64,000 bases of DNA from Streptomyces sp. NRRL WC-3626 (lineage in GTDB: Bacteria > Actinomycetota > Actinomycetes > Streptomycetales > Streptomycetaceae): assembly GCF_000718785.1 (NCBI RefSeq), contig NZ_JOCA01000030.1, positions 162,408-226,407 of the forward strand, written 5' to 3'. The position numbers were made by a program, and so were the translations under genes. Position 1 is the first letter of the stretch; each line of letters opens with the position of its first letter. Shown here in pieces: positions 1 to 8,863 of this stretch. Under the pieces are notes generated by a model. The model did not search any database, was not told the origin of the DNA, and worked only from the letters and a program-made list of their open reading frames with translations.

Positions 1-439
1 TCTGGATGGTGGCGCCGCCGATGGTGAAGGGGCCGCCCTCGATCTGCGGGAAGGGCAGCTTGGACTTGGCCTCGGGGTAGAAGGCCCAGACGGCCTGCTG
101 GAGGGCGAGGGAGAGGCCGATGGCGGTGATGAGCGGGGCGAGGCGGGGAGCACCGCGCAGGGGGCGGTAGGCGAACCGTTCCGCTCCGATGGCGACGAGG
201 ACCGAGACGATCACGGCGCCGAGCAGCATCAGGGGAAGTGCCACCCAGATGGAGGTGCCGTCGGGCAAGATGTACAGATGTACGGTCAGGGCGCCGAAGG
301 CGCCGACCATGAAGATCTCGCCGTGGGCGAAGTTGATGAGCTGGACGATGCCATAGACCATTGTGTAGCCGATGGCGACGAGGCCGTACATGGATCCCAG
401 TAGCAGGCCGTTGACCAGCTGCTGCGGCAGTTCGTTCAC
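1..439 (-). CDS. livH: Branched-chain amino-acid ABC transporter permease LivH, partial
   Basis: Membrane permease subunit of a Liv-type importer for leucine, isoleucine and valine. Only the first ~146 residues are in the window; the C-terminus lies beyond the left edge. The GTG start at 439 has GGAGG 7 nt upstream (447-451). The N-terminus opens with a hydrophobic segment, and the loop INFAHGEIFMVGAF (residues ~35-48) is the LivH signature. It lies downstream of the binding-protein gene livK on the same strand with a 112-nt gap that holds a stem-loop; livM, livG and livF are expected outside the window. The family call is firm; the exact substrate is inferred. Confidence 0.93.
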   Translation of the reverse strand, partial: MNELPQQLVNGLLLGSMYGLVAIGYTMVYGIVQLINFAHGEIFMVGAFGALTVHLYILPDGTSIWVALPLMLLGAVIVSVLVAIGAERFAYRPLRGAPRLAPLITAIGLSLALQQAVWAFYPEAKSKLPFPQIEGGPFTIGGATIQ

Positions 440-490
440 CGCATGTCCTCCGAGCTTCGGAACGTTCGACGGATGGGGCCGGATGCGAGT

Positions 491-526
491 CCGCGCGGGA
501 CGCCAGTGGAACAGCGCCCCGCGCGG
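491..526 (-). terminator. Stem-loop between livK and livH (attenuator or RNA-stabilising hairpin)
   Basis: A perfect 9-bp inverted repeat (CCGCGCGGG / CCCGCGCGG) encloses an 18-nt loop in the livK-livH gap. There is no T-run. In importer operons such hairpins commonly let the binding protein be made in excess over the permease, either by partial termination or by protecting the livK mRNA 3' end. The role here is inferred from position. Confidence 0.6.
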
Positions 527-551
527 CTCGTGGGAGTGGTGCGGACGGTGG

Positions 552-1787
552 TCAGCCGGTGAAGGTGCCGGACTTCACGGTGGCCCAGTCGCCGTCCTTG
601 ACGGTGTACACGGTGAGCTGCTTGTTGGTGGCGTCACCGAACTCGTCGAAGGAGACCTTGCCGGTCACTCCGTCGAAGGAGACGTTCTGCATGGCGTCGA
701 CGACCTTGGAGCGGGCGTCGTCGGGGAGCTTGCCGTCGTTGTCCTCGACGACCTTCTTGACGGCCTCGATGATGGCCCAGGCGGAGTCGTAGGAGTAGCC
801 GCCGTAGGCCTCGAAGGCCTCCTTGTATCCGGCGTCCTTGTAGTTGGCGACGAATTCCTTGGCGGAGGGGAGCTCCTCGACGGGCGCGCCGACGGAGGTG
901 GCGAGGTCGCCGGTGCCGGCCGCGCCGGACAGCTTGATGAAGTCGGCGCTGTAGATGCCGTCACCGCCGACCAGCGGGATCTTGGCGCCGGCTTCCTTGA
1001 TCTGCTTGCTCAGGGGGCCGGCCTGCGGGTACTCGCCGCCGTAGTAGACGACGTCGGCGCCGGACTGCTTGACCTTGGTGGCGACGGCGTTGAAGTCCTT
1101 GCTGTCGGGGTTGATGTGCTCGGTGCCGACGACCTTGCCGCCGAGCTTCTTGAACTCCTCGGTGAAGGTGGCGGCGAGACCGGCGCCGTAGGTCTTCTTG
1201 TCGTCGATGACGAAGACCTTCTTCTTCTTGGCGTCGTTGTAGACGTACTGCGCGGCGAACGGGCCCTGGATGGCGTCCGTGGTCGCGGTGCGGAAGTACG
1301 ACTTGTACGGCCGGGTCTTCGAGTTCTGCCAGTCCACGCCCTGGGTGAGGGCGGGGTTGGTGTTGGCGGGGGAGACCTCGACCAGCTTGGCCGTGTCGAA
1401 GACCTTCTGCATGGACTCGCCGACGGAGGAGTTCAGCGGGCCGACGACACCGAGGACGTCCTTGTTGGCGACGAGCTTGGTGGCGTTCTGCTGGCCGACG
1501 GAGGCCTGGCCCTGGTCGTCGAGCGCCTCGATCTTGAAGGTGACGCCGTCGACGTACTTCTCCTTGTTGGCGGTCTTCGCAGCGAGGTCCACGGAGTTCT
1601 TGATGCCGAGGCCGAGCGCGGAGAGGTCGCCGGTCATCGGCGCGTCGACGCCGATGACCACGGTGGTGCCACCGTTGCCGGAGTCCGAGCTGCCGCCGCC
1701 GTCATCGTCGCGAGAACCGCAGGCGGTGAGGGTGAGTGCTCCCGCCGCCAGCGCGGCGGTGATGGCGATGAGCGAACGTTGACGCAC
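552..1787 (-). CDS. livK: Branched-chain amino-acid ABC transporter substrate-binding lipoprotein LivK
   Basis: Extracytoplasmic binding protein (type I periplasmic-binding fold, Peripla_BP_6), 411 aa, that delivers branched-chain amino acids to the Liv permease. It has a lipoprotein signal peptide: a basic start MRQR, a hydrophobic stretch and a lipobox LTAC with the modified Cys near residue 23, then a Ser/Gly/Asp-rich linker. The mature part begins VVIGVDAPMTGDLSALG, the usual first strand and ligand loop. The GTG start at 1787 has AAAGGA upstream. It is first in the visible liv operon and has a 626-nt upstream region, so its promoter is probably there. Function is strong; ligand specificity is inferred. 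Confidence 0.95.
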   Translation of the reverse strand: MRQRSLIAITAALAAGALTLTACGSRDDDGGGSSDSGNGGTTVVIGVDAPMTGDLSALGLGIKNSVDLAAKTANKEKYVDGVTFKIEALDDQGQASVGQQNATKLVANKDVLGVVGPLNSSVGESMQKVFDTAKLVEVSPANTNPALTQGVDWQNSKTRPYKSYFRTATTDAIQGPFAAQYVYNDAKKKKVFVIDDKKTYGAGLAATFTEEFKKLGGKVVGTEHINPDSKDFNAVATKVKQSGADVVYYGGEYPQAGPLSKQIKEAGAKIPLVGGDGIYSADFIKLSGAAGTGDLATSVGAPVEELPSAKEFVANYKDAGYKEAFEAYGGYSYDSAWAIIEAVKKVVEDNDGKLPDDARSKVVDAMQNVSFDGVTGKVSFDEFGDATNKQLTVYTVKDGDWATVKSGTFTG

Positions 1788-2413
1788 GATCCAGTCCTTT
1801 CCCCTGACAGCCGCTTCCCGGTGGAAACGGCCGAGTCGAGCGCTGGGCCGAAGTGGGAATCGGGCGGCGCGGTGACTGGCCGTGACTCTAAGCGCGGGTG
1901 GGGAATGTCGAGGAGGGTCTGGCCAAGGCTGTGACGCTCTTGTTATGACACGACGTATTGCAGAGCGGTACTGAGTGGGGGGAACGGCTGAATTCTCGCC
2001 GTTTTGCCCTGTCCGGATGGTGAGAAACCGCAGGACCGGGCGGAGTGTGTTCAGGTGTATCAGGGGTTTTGGTGATTACCTGAAATCGTTGCTGAGGGCG
2101 ACTTGCGGGGCTTGCGGGGCGAGGTCGCGCCCCCTGTGGGGCACGGGGCGGGGCGGGTGGCTTTATTGCGCGCGTATTACGCAGAGTTACGCCCGGGAAA
2201 GGGGGTCCGGCGTTTGTGGCGCTTTCTCTCATTCCGTCGCGGAAGGGGTGACGGGGGGCTCCGGATGGGGTATGGGGGCCGCGGGCGAATTCCGTGTAAT
2301 AGCCACGTAAAGGAGGGGTTTCCAGCCGGACCGGACATGGAATGTGGCGTTCCGGATTGCCGTTCCAGGGGTGTTGGCCTGCGGTTTTCCTCAACGGGCC
2401 GGTGGGATGGGGC
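1788..2413. other. Long upstream region of livK without a supported gene
   Basis: This 626-nt stretch lies between the small lipoprotein gene and livK, both on the minus strand. Open frames here have no recognisable protein character. The part around 1935-2080 and 2160-2310 is visibly richer in A and T than its surroundings (for example near 1940-1960), as expected for a promoter and leader. I could not place a convincing -35/-10 pair or a known operator. It probably carries the livK promoter and a long leader. Confidence 0.5.
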
Positions 2414-2800
2414 TCATTGCCACGGTCCGCCCGTCGGTCCGCCGCCGCGATACCGGCCGGCGCATCCCGTGCGTACCTGACGGTCCAGCAACTCCCGTGC
2501 GGCCTGCATCCCTTGACGCCTCTCGACGGGGCGGGCGGCGGCCACGGCCGCGCGCAGGATGTCGTACTGACCGTTGGACAGTCCCATGGACTGGTAGTCG
2601 CCGTAGCCGTCGCCTTCCAGGGCCTCGCGGGACCAGTACCCGACGAGCCTCACGCACAGCTCCTCGTCGGACGCGGTGCGTGGTGACGGCGGGGTGGAGC
2701 CGGCCCGCCCTCCGGGAGCGGAGGCGTCGCAGCCGGTCACCATGAGGCCCGCCACGAGCACCGCCGGGAGGCACGCCCGCGCGGCCCCTGCTCGTCCCAT
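2414..2800 (-). CDS. Small putative lipoprotein
   Basis: A 128-residue protein of unknown function. Starting at the ATG at 2800, it has a short basic start, a hydrophobic segment and the lipobox LMVTGC (Cys near residue 22), so it is likely exported and lipidated. The mature part is Pro/Ser/Thr-rich, then a short folded-looking region (residues ~45-110) with YWSREALEGDGYGDYQSMGL and RQGMQAARELLDR. It ends with Gly-rich sequence. A TACGGT -10 box (2807-2812, minus strand) lies 6 nt before the ATG, indicating a leaderless transcript, which is why I prefer this start to an upstream one. I do not recognise the family. Confidence 0.7.
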   Translation of the reverse strand: MGRAGAARACLPAVLVAGLMVTGCDASAPGGRAGSTPPSPRTASDEELCVRLVGYWSREALEGDGYGDYQSMGLSNGQYDILRAAVAAARPVERRQGMQAARELLDRQVRTGCAGRYRGGGPTGGPWQ

Positions 2801-2875
2801 GCCCGCACCGTAGGGCGGCCGCCGCCCCACGGCAACGGGGGTGCGGGCGGACGCTCCCCGCACCCCCGACGGCCG

Positions 2876-3358
2876 TCAGCCCGCGGCCTGTTCCCCGTCG
2901 CCGGGGCGGAGGTCGCGGAGCAGGCAGGTCAGACGGGCGGTGCACACCCGCTTGTCCGCCTCGTCGGTGATGACGATCTCGTATGTCGCCGTGGACCGGC
3001 CCCGGTGGACCGGGGTGGCGACGCCGGTCACCAGGCCGGAGCGGACGCCGCGGTGATGCGTGCAGTTGAGGTCGACACCGACGGCGATCTTGGAGCTGCC
3101 ACCGTGCAGCATCGACCCCACCGACCCCAGCGTCTCCGCGAGCACGGCGGACGCGCCGCCGTGCAGCAGCCCGTACGGCTGGGTGTTGCCCTCCACCGGC
3201 ATCGTCCCGACGACCCGGTCCGCCGACGCCTCCAGGATCTGCACGCCCATGCGCGTGCCCAGATGACCCGCCGAGAAGAGCGCCGGCAGGTCCACCCCGA
3301 GTGCGGCGTACTCGTCGATGACCCCCTGCGGGAACTTCACCTGCTGCTGCTCGCCCAT
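2876..3358 (-). CDS. PaaI-type hotdog-fold thioesterase
   Basis: A 160-residue single hotdog-domain protein of the PaaI/YdiI acyl-CoA thioesterase group. The motif HGGASAVLAETLGS (about residues 66-79) is the family active-site helix, with Glu as the likely catalytic residue. VGVDLNCTHHRGV (about 92-104) is the following conserved strand. Such enzymes release CoA from aromatic or other acyl-CoA thioesters in the cytoplasm; the substrate cannot be read from sequence. The ATG at 3358 gives a full-length family member. The gap to the upstream oxidoreductase gene is only ~50 nt, so they may be cotranscribed. Confidence 0.88.
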   Translation of the reverse strand: MGEQQQVKFPQGVIDEYAALGVDLPALFSAGHLGTRMGVQILEASADRVVGTMPVEGNTQPYGLLHGGASAVLAETLGSVGSMLHGGSSKIAVGVDLNCTHHRGVRSGLVTGVATPVHRGRSTATYEIVITDEADKRVCTARLTCLLRDLRPGDGEQAAG

Positions 3359-3409
3359 GGGCCCGGCTCCTTCGTCGTGCGTCGGTACGGCGGTCTGCTA
3401 AGCAAACGC

Positions 3410-5689
3410 TCAGTCGGCCGCCGATTGTTCCAGACGCACCACGACCGACTTGCTGGCCGGGGTGTTGCTGGTGTCCGCGGTGGCGTCCAGCGGCACCAGG
3501 ACGTTGGTCTCCGGGTAGTACGCCGCCGCACAGCCCCGCGCCGTCGGATAGTGCACGACGCGGAAACCGGGTGCCCTGCGCTCCACCCCGTCCTTCCACT
3601 CACCGACCAGATCGACGTAACTGCCGTCGGCCAGCCGCAGCTCCCTCGCGTCCTCCGGGTTCACCAGCACCACCCGACGGCCGTTCCTGATGCCCCGGTA
3701 GCGGTCGTCGAGGCCGTAGATCGTGGTGTTGTACTGGTCGTGCGAGCGCAGCGTCTGCAGCAGCAGCCGCCCCTTCGGCAGCTCCGGGTACTCCACCGGC
3801 GCCGCCGTGAAGTTGGCCTTGCCGGTGGCCGTGGGGAAGCGGCGCTCGTCGCGCGGCGCGTGGGGGAGCGCGAAGCCCTCGGGGCGTGCCACGCGCGCGT
3901 TGAAGTCCTCGAAACCGGGGATCACGCGGGCGATGCGGTCCCGGATCGTCGCGTAGTCCTTCTCGAACTCCTCCCACGGCACCGTGTCGTCCTCGCCGAG
4001 CACCCGCCGGGCCAGCCGGCACACGATGGCCGGCTCCGACAGCAGCCGCGGACCCGCCGGTTCCAGGCGTCCGCGCGAGGCGTGCACCATGCCCATCGAG
4101 TCCTCGACCGTCACGAACTGCTCCCCGCCGCCCTGCAGATCGCGCTCGGTGCGGCCCAGCGTCGGCAGGATCAGCGCACGCGCGCCCGTGACGGCGTGCG
4201 AACGGTTCAGCTTCGTCGACACGTGCACCGTCAGCCGGGCCCGGCGCATCGCGGCCTCGGTGACCTCGGTGTCGGGGGAGGCGGACACGAAGTTGCCGCC
4301 CATGGCGAAGAACACCTTCGCCATGCCGTCGCGCAGCGCCCGGATGGCCCGTACGACGTCGAAGCCGTGCTCGCGCGGGGGAGCGAAGCCGAACTCCTTC
4401 TCCAGGGCGTCCAGGAACGCCGGAGCGGGCCGCTCGAAGATGCCCATCGTGCGGTCGCCCTGCACATTGGAGTGGCCGCGCACCGGGCAGACGCCCGCGC
4501 CCGGACGGCCGATGTTGCCGCGCAGCAGAAGGAAGTTGACGATCTCCCGGATCATCGGCACGGAGTGCTTGTGCTGGGTCAGGCCCATCGCCCAGCACAC
4601 GATGGTGCGTTCGGAGGCGAGGACCATCCGCAGGCACTCCTCGATGTCCCCGCGCGTGAGACCGGTCGCCGTGAGCGTCCCGTCCCAGTCGGCGTCCCGC
4701 GCGGCCCCGGCGAACTCCTCGTAGCCGTGGGTGTGCTCGCGTACGAACTCCTCGTCCACCGCGCCGGGGGTCTCGAGGATCAGCTTGTTCAGCAGCCGGA
4801 ACAGGGCCTGGTCGCCGCCGAGACGGATCTGCAGGAACAGATCGGTCAGCGCGGCGCCCGTGGTGAGCCCCTTGGGGGTCTGCGGGTTCTTGAAGCGCTC
4901 CAGGCCCGCCTCGGGCAGCGGGTTGACACTGATGATCCGCGCGCCGTTCGCCTTGGCCTTCTCCAGCGCGGACAGCATGCGCGGATGGTTGGTGCCGGGG
5001 TTCTGCCCCGCGACGATGATCAGATCGGCCTTGTACAGGTCCTCCAGCAGCACGCTGCCCTTGCCGACGCCGATCGTCTCCGACAGGGCCGAGCCGGAGG
5101 ACTCGTGGCACATGTTGGAGCAGTCGGGCAGATTGTTGGTGCCCAGACGCCGGGCGAACAGCTGGTACAGGAAGGCGGCTTCGTTGCTGGTGCGCCCCGA
5201 GGTGTAGAAGACGGCCTCGTCCGGGGAGCCGAGCGCGGCGATCTCCTCGGCGACGATGTCGAAGGCCCGCTCCCACGTGACCGGCTCGTAGTGCTCGCCG
5301 CCCTCGGGCAGGTACATGGGGTGTGTCAGCCGGCCCTGCTGCCCCAGCCAGTAACCGCTGCGGCCGGCCAGGTCCGCGACGGAGTGCGCCGCGAAGAACT
5401 CCGGGGTGACCCGGCGCAGGGTGGCCTCCTCGGCCACGGCCTTCGCACCGTTCTCACAGAACTCCGCGCGATGCCGGTGCTCCGGCTCCGGCCAGGCACA
5501 CCCCGGGCAGTCGAAGCCGTCCTTCTGATTCACGCTGAGCAGTGTCAGGGCGGTCCGTTTCACGCCCATCTGCCGCTGCGCCATACGCAGGGTGTGACCG
5601 ACCGCCGGCAGCCCCGCGGCCACGTGCTTCGGCTCGGCAACCTGCGGCGCGTCCTGAACCGGATCACTCTTGGGCGGCTTCGCTGCCAT
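3410..5689 (-). CDS. FdhF/YdeP-family molybdopterin oxidoreductase
   Basis: About 759 aa, an alpha-subunit-like protein of the formate dehydrogenase H/YdeP group that binds a bis-MGD molybdenum or tungsten cofactor. Near the N-terminus is a CPGC cluster followed by a third Cys, likely Fe-S ligands. NMCHESSGSALSE places Cys where FdhF has selenocysteine. Further cofactor motifs include GQNPGTNHPRML, WAMGLTQHKHSV, RGNIGRPGAGVCPVRGHSN and MGGNFVSASPD. The C-terminus holds the molydopterin dinucleotide-binding domain (LLLQTLRSHDQYNTT). AGGAG precedes a GTG and an ATG; I chose the ATG at 5689. The true substrate of this family is unclear; no beta or gamma subunit gene is adjacent. Confidence 0.9.
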   Translation of the reverse strand: MAAKPPKSDPVQDAPQVAEPKHVAAGLPAVGHTLRMAQRQMGVKRTALTLLSVNQKDGFDCPGCAWPEPEHRHRAEFCENGAKAVAEEATLRRVTPEFFAAHSVADLAGRSGYWLGQQGRLTHPMYLPEGGEHYEPVTWERAFDIVAEEIAALGSPDEAVFYTSGRTSNEAAFLYQLFARRLGTNNLPDCSNMCHESSGSALSETIGVGKGSVLLEDLYKADLIIVAGQNPGTNHPRMLSALEKAKANGARIISVNPLPEAGLERFKNPQTPKGLTTGAALTDLFLQIRLGGDQALFRLLNKLILETPGAVDEEFVREHTHGYEEFAGAARDADWDGTLTATGLTRGDIEECLRMVLASERTIVCWAMGLTQHKHSVPMIREIVNFLLLRGNIGRPGAGVCPVRGHSNVQGDRTMGIFERPAPAFLDALEKEFGFAPPREHGFDVVRAIRALRDGMAKVFFAMGGNFVSASPDTEVTEAAMRRARLTVHVSTKLNRSHAVTGARALILPTLGRTERDLQGGGEQFVTVEDSMGMVHASRGRLEPAGPRLLSEPAIVCRLARRVLGEDDTVPWEEFEKDYATIRDRIARVIPGFEDFNARVARPEGFALPHAPRDERRFPTATGKANFTAAPVEYPELPKGRLLLQTLRSHDQYNTTIYGLDDRYRGIRNGRRVVLVNPEDARELRLADGSYVDLVGEWKDGVERRAPGFRVVHYPTARGCAAAYYPETNVLVPLDATADTSNTPASKSVVVRLEQSAAD

Positions 5690-5788
5690 CACGCACTCCT
5701 GTTCCACATACACGTATGAGGGGGACCTCCGATCCTGTCATGCTCCCTCAGCCCGCCCGCAGCCTGAAGCAGGAGGCCCGCACCCTCA

Positions 5789-5898
5789 CAGCCCGTCCGG
5801 CATTCGGGGACGGGACCTGCACTCCCAGCCGGTCCGGCGTGTGAAGGCGAGGTGCTGCGTCGGGGCCGAAGGGGGTCCGGGGGCACAGCCCCCCGGGG
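5789..5898. repeat. Dispersed intergenic repeat with GC hairpin, copy A
   Basis: This segment shares two blocks with copy B at 8725-8796: CAGCCCGTCCGGC near its left end and GGGGTCCGGGGGCACAGCCC near its right end. The right block forms a strong hairpin (CCGGGGGC, loop ACA, then the complementary arm) at 5877-5896. It lies between the divergent oxidoreductase and polA genes. Such elements recur near gene ends in Streptomyces genomes and may act as terminators or RNA-processing sites. Copy A has about 35 nt of extra sequence between the blocks. Confidence 0.7.
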
Positions 5899-5964
5899 AC
5901 GGGACGCGAAGGGGCGGAGGGGGCGAACCAACTCCACCCCCTGCCCCCACCGCCCGCCCCCGGC

Positions 5965-5986
5965 TGTCAGTGCCGCATGGGAGGAT
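5965..5986 (+). promoter_or_regulatory. Weak RecA-NDp-like (PafBC-type) promoter of polA
   Basis: TGTCAGTG (5965-5972) is followed by 8 nt and then GAGGAT (5981-5986), which ends 7 nt before the polA GTG. The upstream element and spacing match the promoters of uvrA, uvrB and ogt in this window, but the -10 starts with G instead of T. The same bases could also serve as a ribosome-binding site (GGGAGG), so the two readings compete. Confidence 0.45.
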
Positions 5987-5993
5987 CGGACAC

Positions 5994-8717
5994 GTGGCAG
6001 AGACAGCGAAGAAGACCGACCAGACCCCCGGCGACCCCCGCCCCCGCCTGATGCTCATGGACGGGCACTCCCTCGCGTACCGCGCATTCTTCGCGCTGCC
6101 CGCGGAGAACTTCACCACCGCGACGGGCCAGCCGACCAACGCCGTGTACGGCTTCGCGTCGATGCTGGCCAACACACTCCGTGACGAGGCCCCCACCCAC
6201 TTCGCCGTCGCCTTCGACGTCTCCCGCAAGACATGGCGCTCGGAGGAGTTCACCGAGTACAAGGCGAACCGCTCCAAGACCCCGGACGAGTTCAAGGGCC
6301 AGGTCGAGCTGATCGGCGAGCTCCTCGACGCGATGCACGCCGAGCGCTTCGCCGTCGAGGGCTTCGAGGCCGACGACGTCATCGCCACCCTCGCCACCCA
6401 GGCCGAGGCCGAGGGCTTCGACGTGCTGATCGTCACCGGCGACCGCGACTCCTTCCAGCTGGTCTCCGAGCACACCACGGTGCTGTACCCGACGAAGGGC
6501 GTCTCCGAGCTGACCCGGTTCACCCCGGAGAAGGTCGTCGAGAAGTACGGACTGACGCCGGCCCAGTACCCGGACTTCGCCGCCCTGCGCGGCGACCCGT
6601 CGGACAATCTGCCCGGCATCCCCGGCGTCGGCGAGAAGACCGCCGCGAAGTGGATCAACCAGTTCGGCTCCTTCGCCGAGCTCGTCGAGCGCGTCGAGGA
6701 GGTCAAGGGCAAGGTCGGGCAGAACCTGCGCGACCACCTGGAGTCGGTCAAGCTCAACCGCCGGCTCACCGAGCTGGAGCGCGGGGTCGAGCTGCCCCGG
6801 GGCGTCCCCGAGCTGGAGCGCGCCGCCTACGACCGCAAGGCCGTGGCGATGGTCCTGGACACCCTGGAGATCAGGAACCCGTCGCTGCGGGAGCGGCTCT
6901 TCGCCGTCGACCCGGGCGGGGAGGAGGCCGAGTCCACCCCGGTCGTCGCGGAGGGCGTGGAGCTGGACGGCGCGGTGCTGGGGACCGGCGAGCTGACCGG
7001 CTGGCTCACCGAGCACGCCGCCGGCCCCCTCGGCGTGGCCACGGTCGACACATGGGGTCTCGGCACCGGCTCCGTCGCCGAGGTCGCCCTGGCGACGTCC
7101 GCCGGACCGGCCGCCTGGTTCGACCCGTCCGAGCTGGACGAGGCCGACGAGCGGGCGTTCGCGGACTGGCTCGCCGACGCGGACCGGCCCAAGGTGTTCC
7201 ACAACGCCAAGGGCGCGATGCGGGTCTTCGCCGAGCACGGCTGGACCATCGAGGGCGTCACCATGGACACCGCGCTCGCCGCCTACCTGGTGAAGCCGGG
7301 CCGCCGCTCCTTCGACCTGGACGCGCTGTCCCTGGAGTATCTGCACCGCGAGCTGGCGCCCGCCGCCGCGCCCGACGGCCAGCTGGCCTTCGGCGCGGAC
7401 GACAGCGCGGAGGCCGAGGTGCTGATGGTGCAGGCCCGCGCCGTCCTCGACCTGGGCGAGGCCTTCGAGGGCCGCCTCGCGGACGTGGGCGCGGCGGACC
7501 TGCTCCGCGACATGGAGCTGCCGACGTCCGCCCTGCTCGCCCGTATGGAGCGGCACGGCATCGCGGCCGGCCGGGAGCACCTCCAGGCCATGGAGCAGAT
7601 GTTCGCCGGCGCCGTGCAGCAGGCGGTGAAGGAGGCGCACGAGGCGGCGGGGCACGAGTTCAACCTGGGCTCGCCCAAGCAGCTCCAGGAGGTCCTCTTC
7701 GGCGAGCTGTCCCTGCCGAAGACGAAGAAGACGAAGACCGGCTACACCACGGACGCCGACGCCCTGGCCTGGCTCGCCACCCAGACCGACAGCGAACTGC
7801 CGGTGATCATGCTCCGTCACCGTGAACAGGCGAAGCTGCGCGTCACGGTCGAGGGCCTGATCAAGACGATCGCCGCGGACGGCCGTATCCACACCACGTT
7901 CAACCAGACGGTCGCCGCGACCGGCCGGCTGTCCTCCACCGACCCCAACCTGCAGAACATCCCGGTCCGTACGGACGAGGGCCGCGCCATCCGCCGTGGC
8001 TTCGTGGTCGGCGAGGGCTTCGAGTCGCTCCTCACCGCCGACTACAGCCAGATCGAACTGCGGGTGATGGCCCACCTCTCCGAGGACGCCGGCCTCATCG
8101 AGGCGTTCACCTCGGGCGAGGACCTGCACACCACGGCGGCCGCACAGGTGTTCTCCGTGGAGCAGTCCGCGGTGGACGCGGAGATGCGCCGCAAGATCAA
8201 GGCGATGTCGTACGGCCTGGCGTACGGACTGTCGGCCTTCGGCCTGTCCCAGCAGCTGAACATCGAGGCGGCCGAGGCGCGTGCCCTGATGGACGCGTAC
8301 TTCGAGCGCTTCGGCGGCGTACGGGACTATCTGCGCCGGGTGGTCGACGAGGCGAGGGCGACCGGCTACACGGCGACGCTCTTCGGCCGCCGCCGCTACC
8401 TCCCGGACCTCAACAGCGACAACCGGCAGCGCCGCGAGGCGGCGGAGCGCATGGCGCTGAACGCGCCGATCCAGGGCACGGCGGCGGACATCGTCAAGAT
8501 CGCCATGCTGAACGTGGACCGCGCCCTGCGCGAGGCGGACCTGCGCTCCCGCATGCTCCTCCAGGTCCACGACGAGATCGTCCTGGAACTCGCCCCCGGC
8601 GAGCGCGCCACGGTGGAGGACCTGGTCCGGCGCGAAATGGCGTCCGCGGTGGAACTCCGCGTCCCTCTGGGCGTTTCCGTGGGCGCGGGCCCGGACTGGG
8701 AGTCGGCGGCGCACTAG
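5994..8717 (+). CDS. polA: DNA polymerase I
   Basis: A 907-aa repair and Okazaki-fragment polymerase. N-terminal 5'-3' exonuclease domain: LMDGHSLAYRAFFALP, EADDVIATLA and TGDRDSFQL, then the helix-hairpin-helix GIPGVGEKTAAKW. The middle proofreading-like domain is degenerate: the DTE motif reads DTW (residues 352-354), and the Exo II aspartate of NLKYD is Ala408. The polymerase domain is intact: DYSQIELRVMAH (motif A), RRKIKAMSYGLAYG (motif B) and LQVHDEIVLEL (motif C). I start at GTG 5994, with a possible SD GGGAGG and a damage-type promoter element upstream. It should therefore polymerise and remove RNA primers but not proofread, as is known for other actinobacterial Pol I enzymes. Confidence 0.97.
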   Translation: MAETAKKTDQTPGDPRPRLMLMDGHSLAYRAFFALPAENFTTATGQPTNAVYGFASMLANTLRDEAPTHFAVAFDVSRKTWRSEEFTEYKANRSKTPDEFKGQVELIGELLDAMHAERFAVEGFEADDVIATLATQAEAEGFDVLIVTGDRDSFQLVSEHTTVLYPTKGVSELTRFTPEKVVEKYGLTPAQYPDFAALRGDPSDNLPGIPGVGEKTAAKWINQFGSFAELVERVEEVKGKVGQNLRDHLESVKLNRRLTELERGVELPRGVPELERAAYDRKAVAMVLDTLEIRNPSLRERLFAVDPGGEEAESTPVVAEGVELDGAVLGTGELTGWLTEHAAGPLGVATVDTWGLGTGSVAEVALATSAGPAAWFDPSELDEADERAFADWLADADRPKVFHNAKGAMRVFAEHGWTIEGVTMDTALAAYLVKPGRRSFDLDALSLEYLHRELAPAAAPDGQLAFGADDSAEAEVLMVQARAVLDLGEAFEGRLADVGAADLLRDMELPTSALLARMERHGIAAGREHLQAMEQMFAGAVQQAVKEAHEAAGHEFNLGSPKQLQEVLFGELSLPKTKKTKTGYTTDADALAWLATQTDSELPVIMLRHREQAKLRVTVEGLIKTIAADGRIHTTFNQTVAATGRLSSTDPNLQNIPVRTDEGRAIRRGFVVGEGFESLLTADYSQIELRVMAHLSEDAGLIEAFTSGEDLHTTAAAQVFSVEQSAVDAEMRRKIKAMSYGLAYGLSAFGLSQQLNIEAAEARALMDAYFERFGGVRDYLRRVVDEARATGYTATLFGRRRYLPDLNSDNRQRREAAERMALNAPIQGTAADIVKIAMLNVDRALREADLRSRMLLQVHDEIVLELAPGERATVEDLVRREMASAVELRVPLGVSVGAGPDWESAAH

Positions 8718-8724
8718 CGGTATG

Positions 8725-8796
8725 CAGCCCGTCCGGCGTTCGAGGACGAGGCCCGAAGGGCCGACAGGGGGGTCCGGGGGCACAGCCCCCGGGTCC
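8725..8796. repeat. Dispersed intergenic repeat with GC hairpin, copy B (likely polA terminator)
   Basis: It begins 8 nt after the polA stop codon. It carries CAGCCCGTCCGGC, a short inner inverted repeat around GGCCCGAAGGGCC, and a strong hairpin CCGGGGGC-ACA-GCCCCCGG at 8774-8792. The outer blocks match copy A upstream of polA in the same orientation, so polA is bracketed by two copies. Position suggests that it ends the polA transcript. Confidence 0.7.
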
Positions 8797-8863
8797 GCCA
8801 CCCTTCACCCGCGTGGCCCCCACGAAAGCGCCGCCACGGCAAGGGCCGGTCACCATGCAGAGC

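Noticed and set aside
372..1934. Large plus-strand open frame opposite livK
   Set aside because: A mirror of the livK coding sequence caused by high GC; no start signal or family motifs.
3005..5719. 904-codon plus-strand frame opposite the oxidoreductase
   Set aside because: Composition is Arg/His/Gly-rich as expected for an antisense frame, while the minus strand shows clear family motifs.
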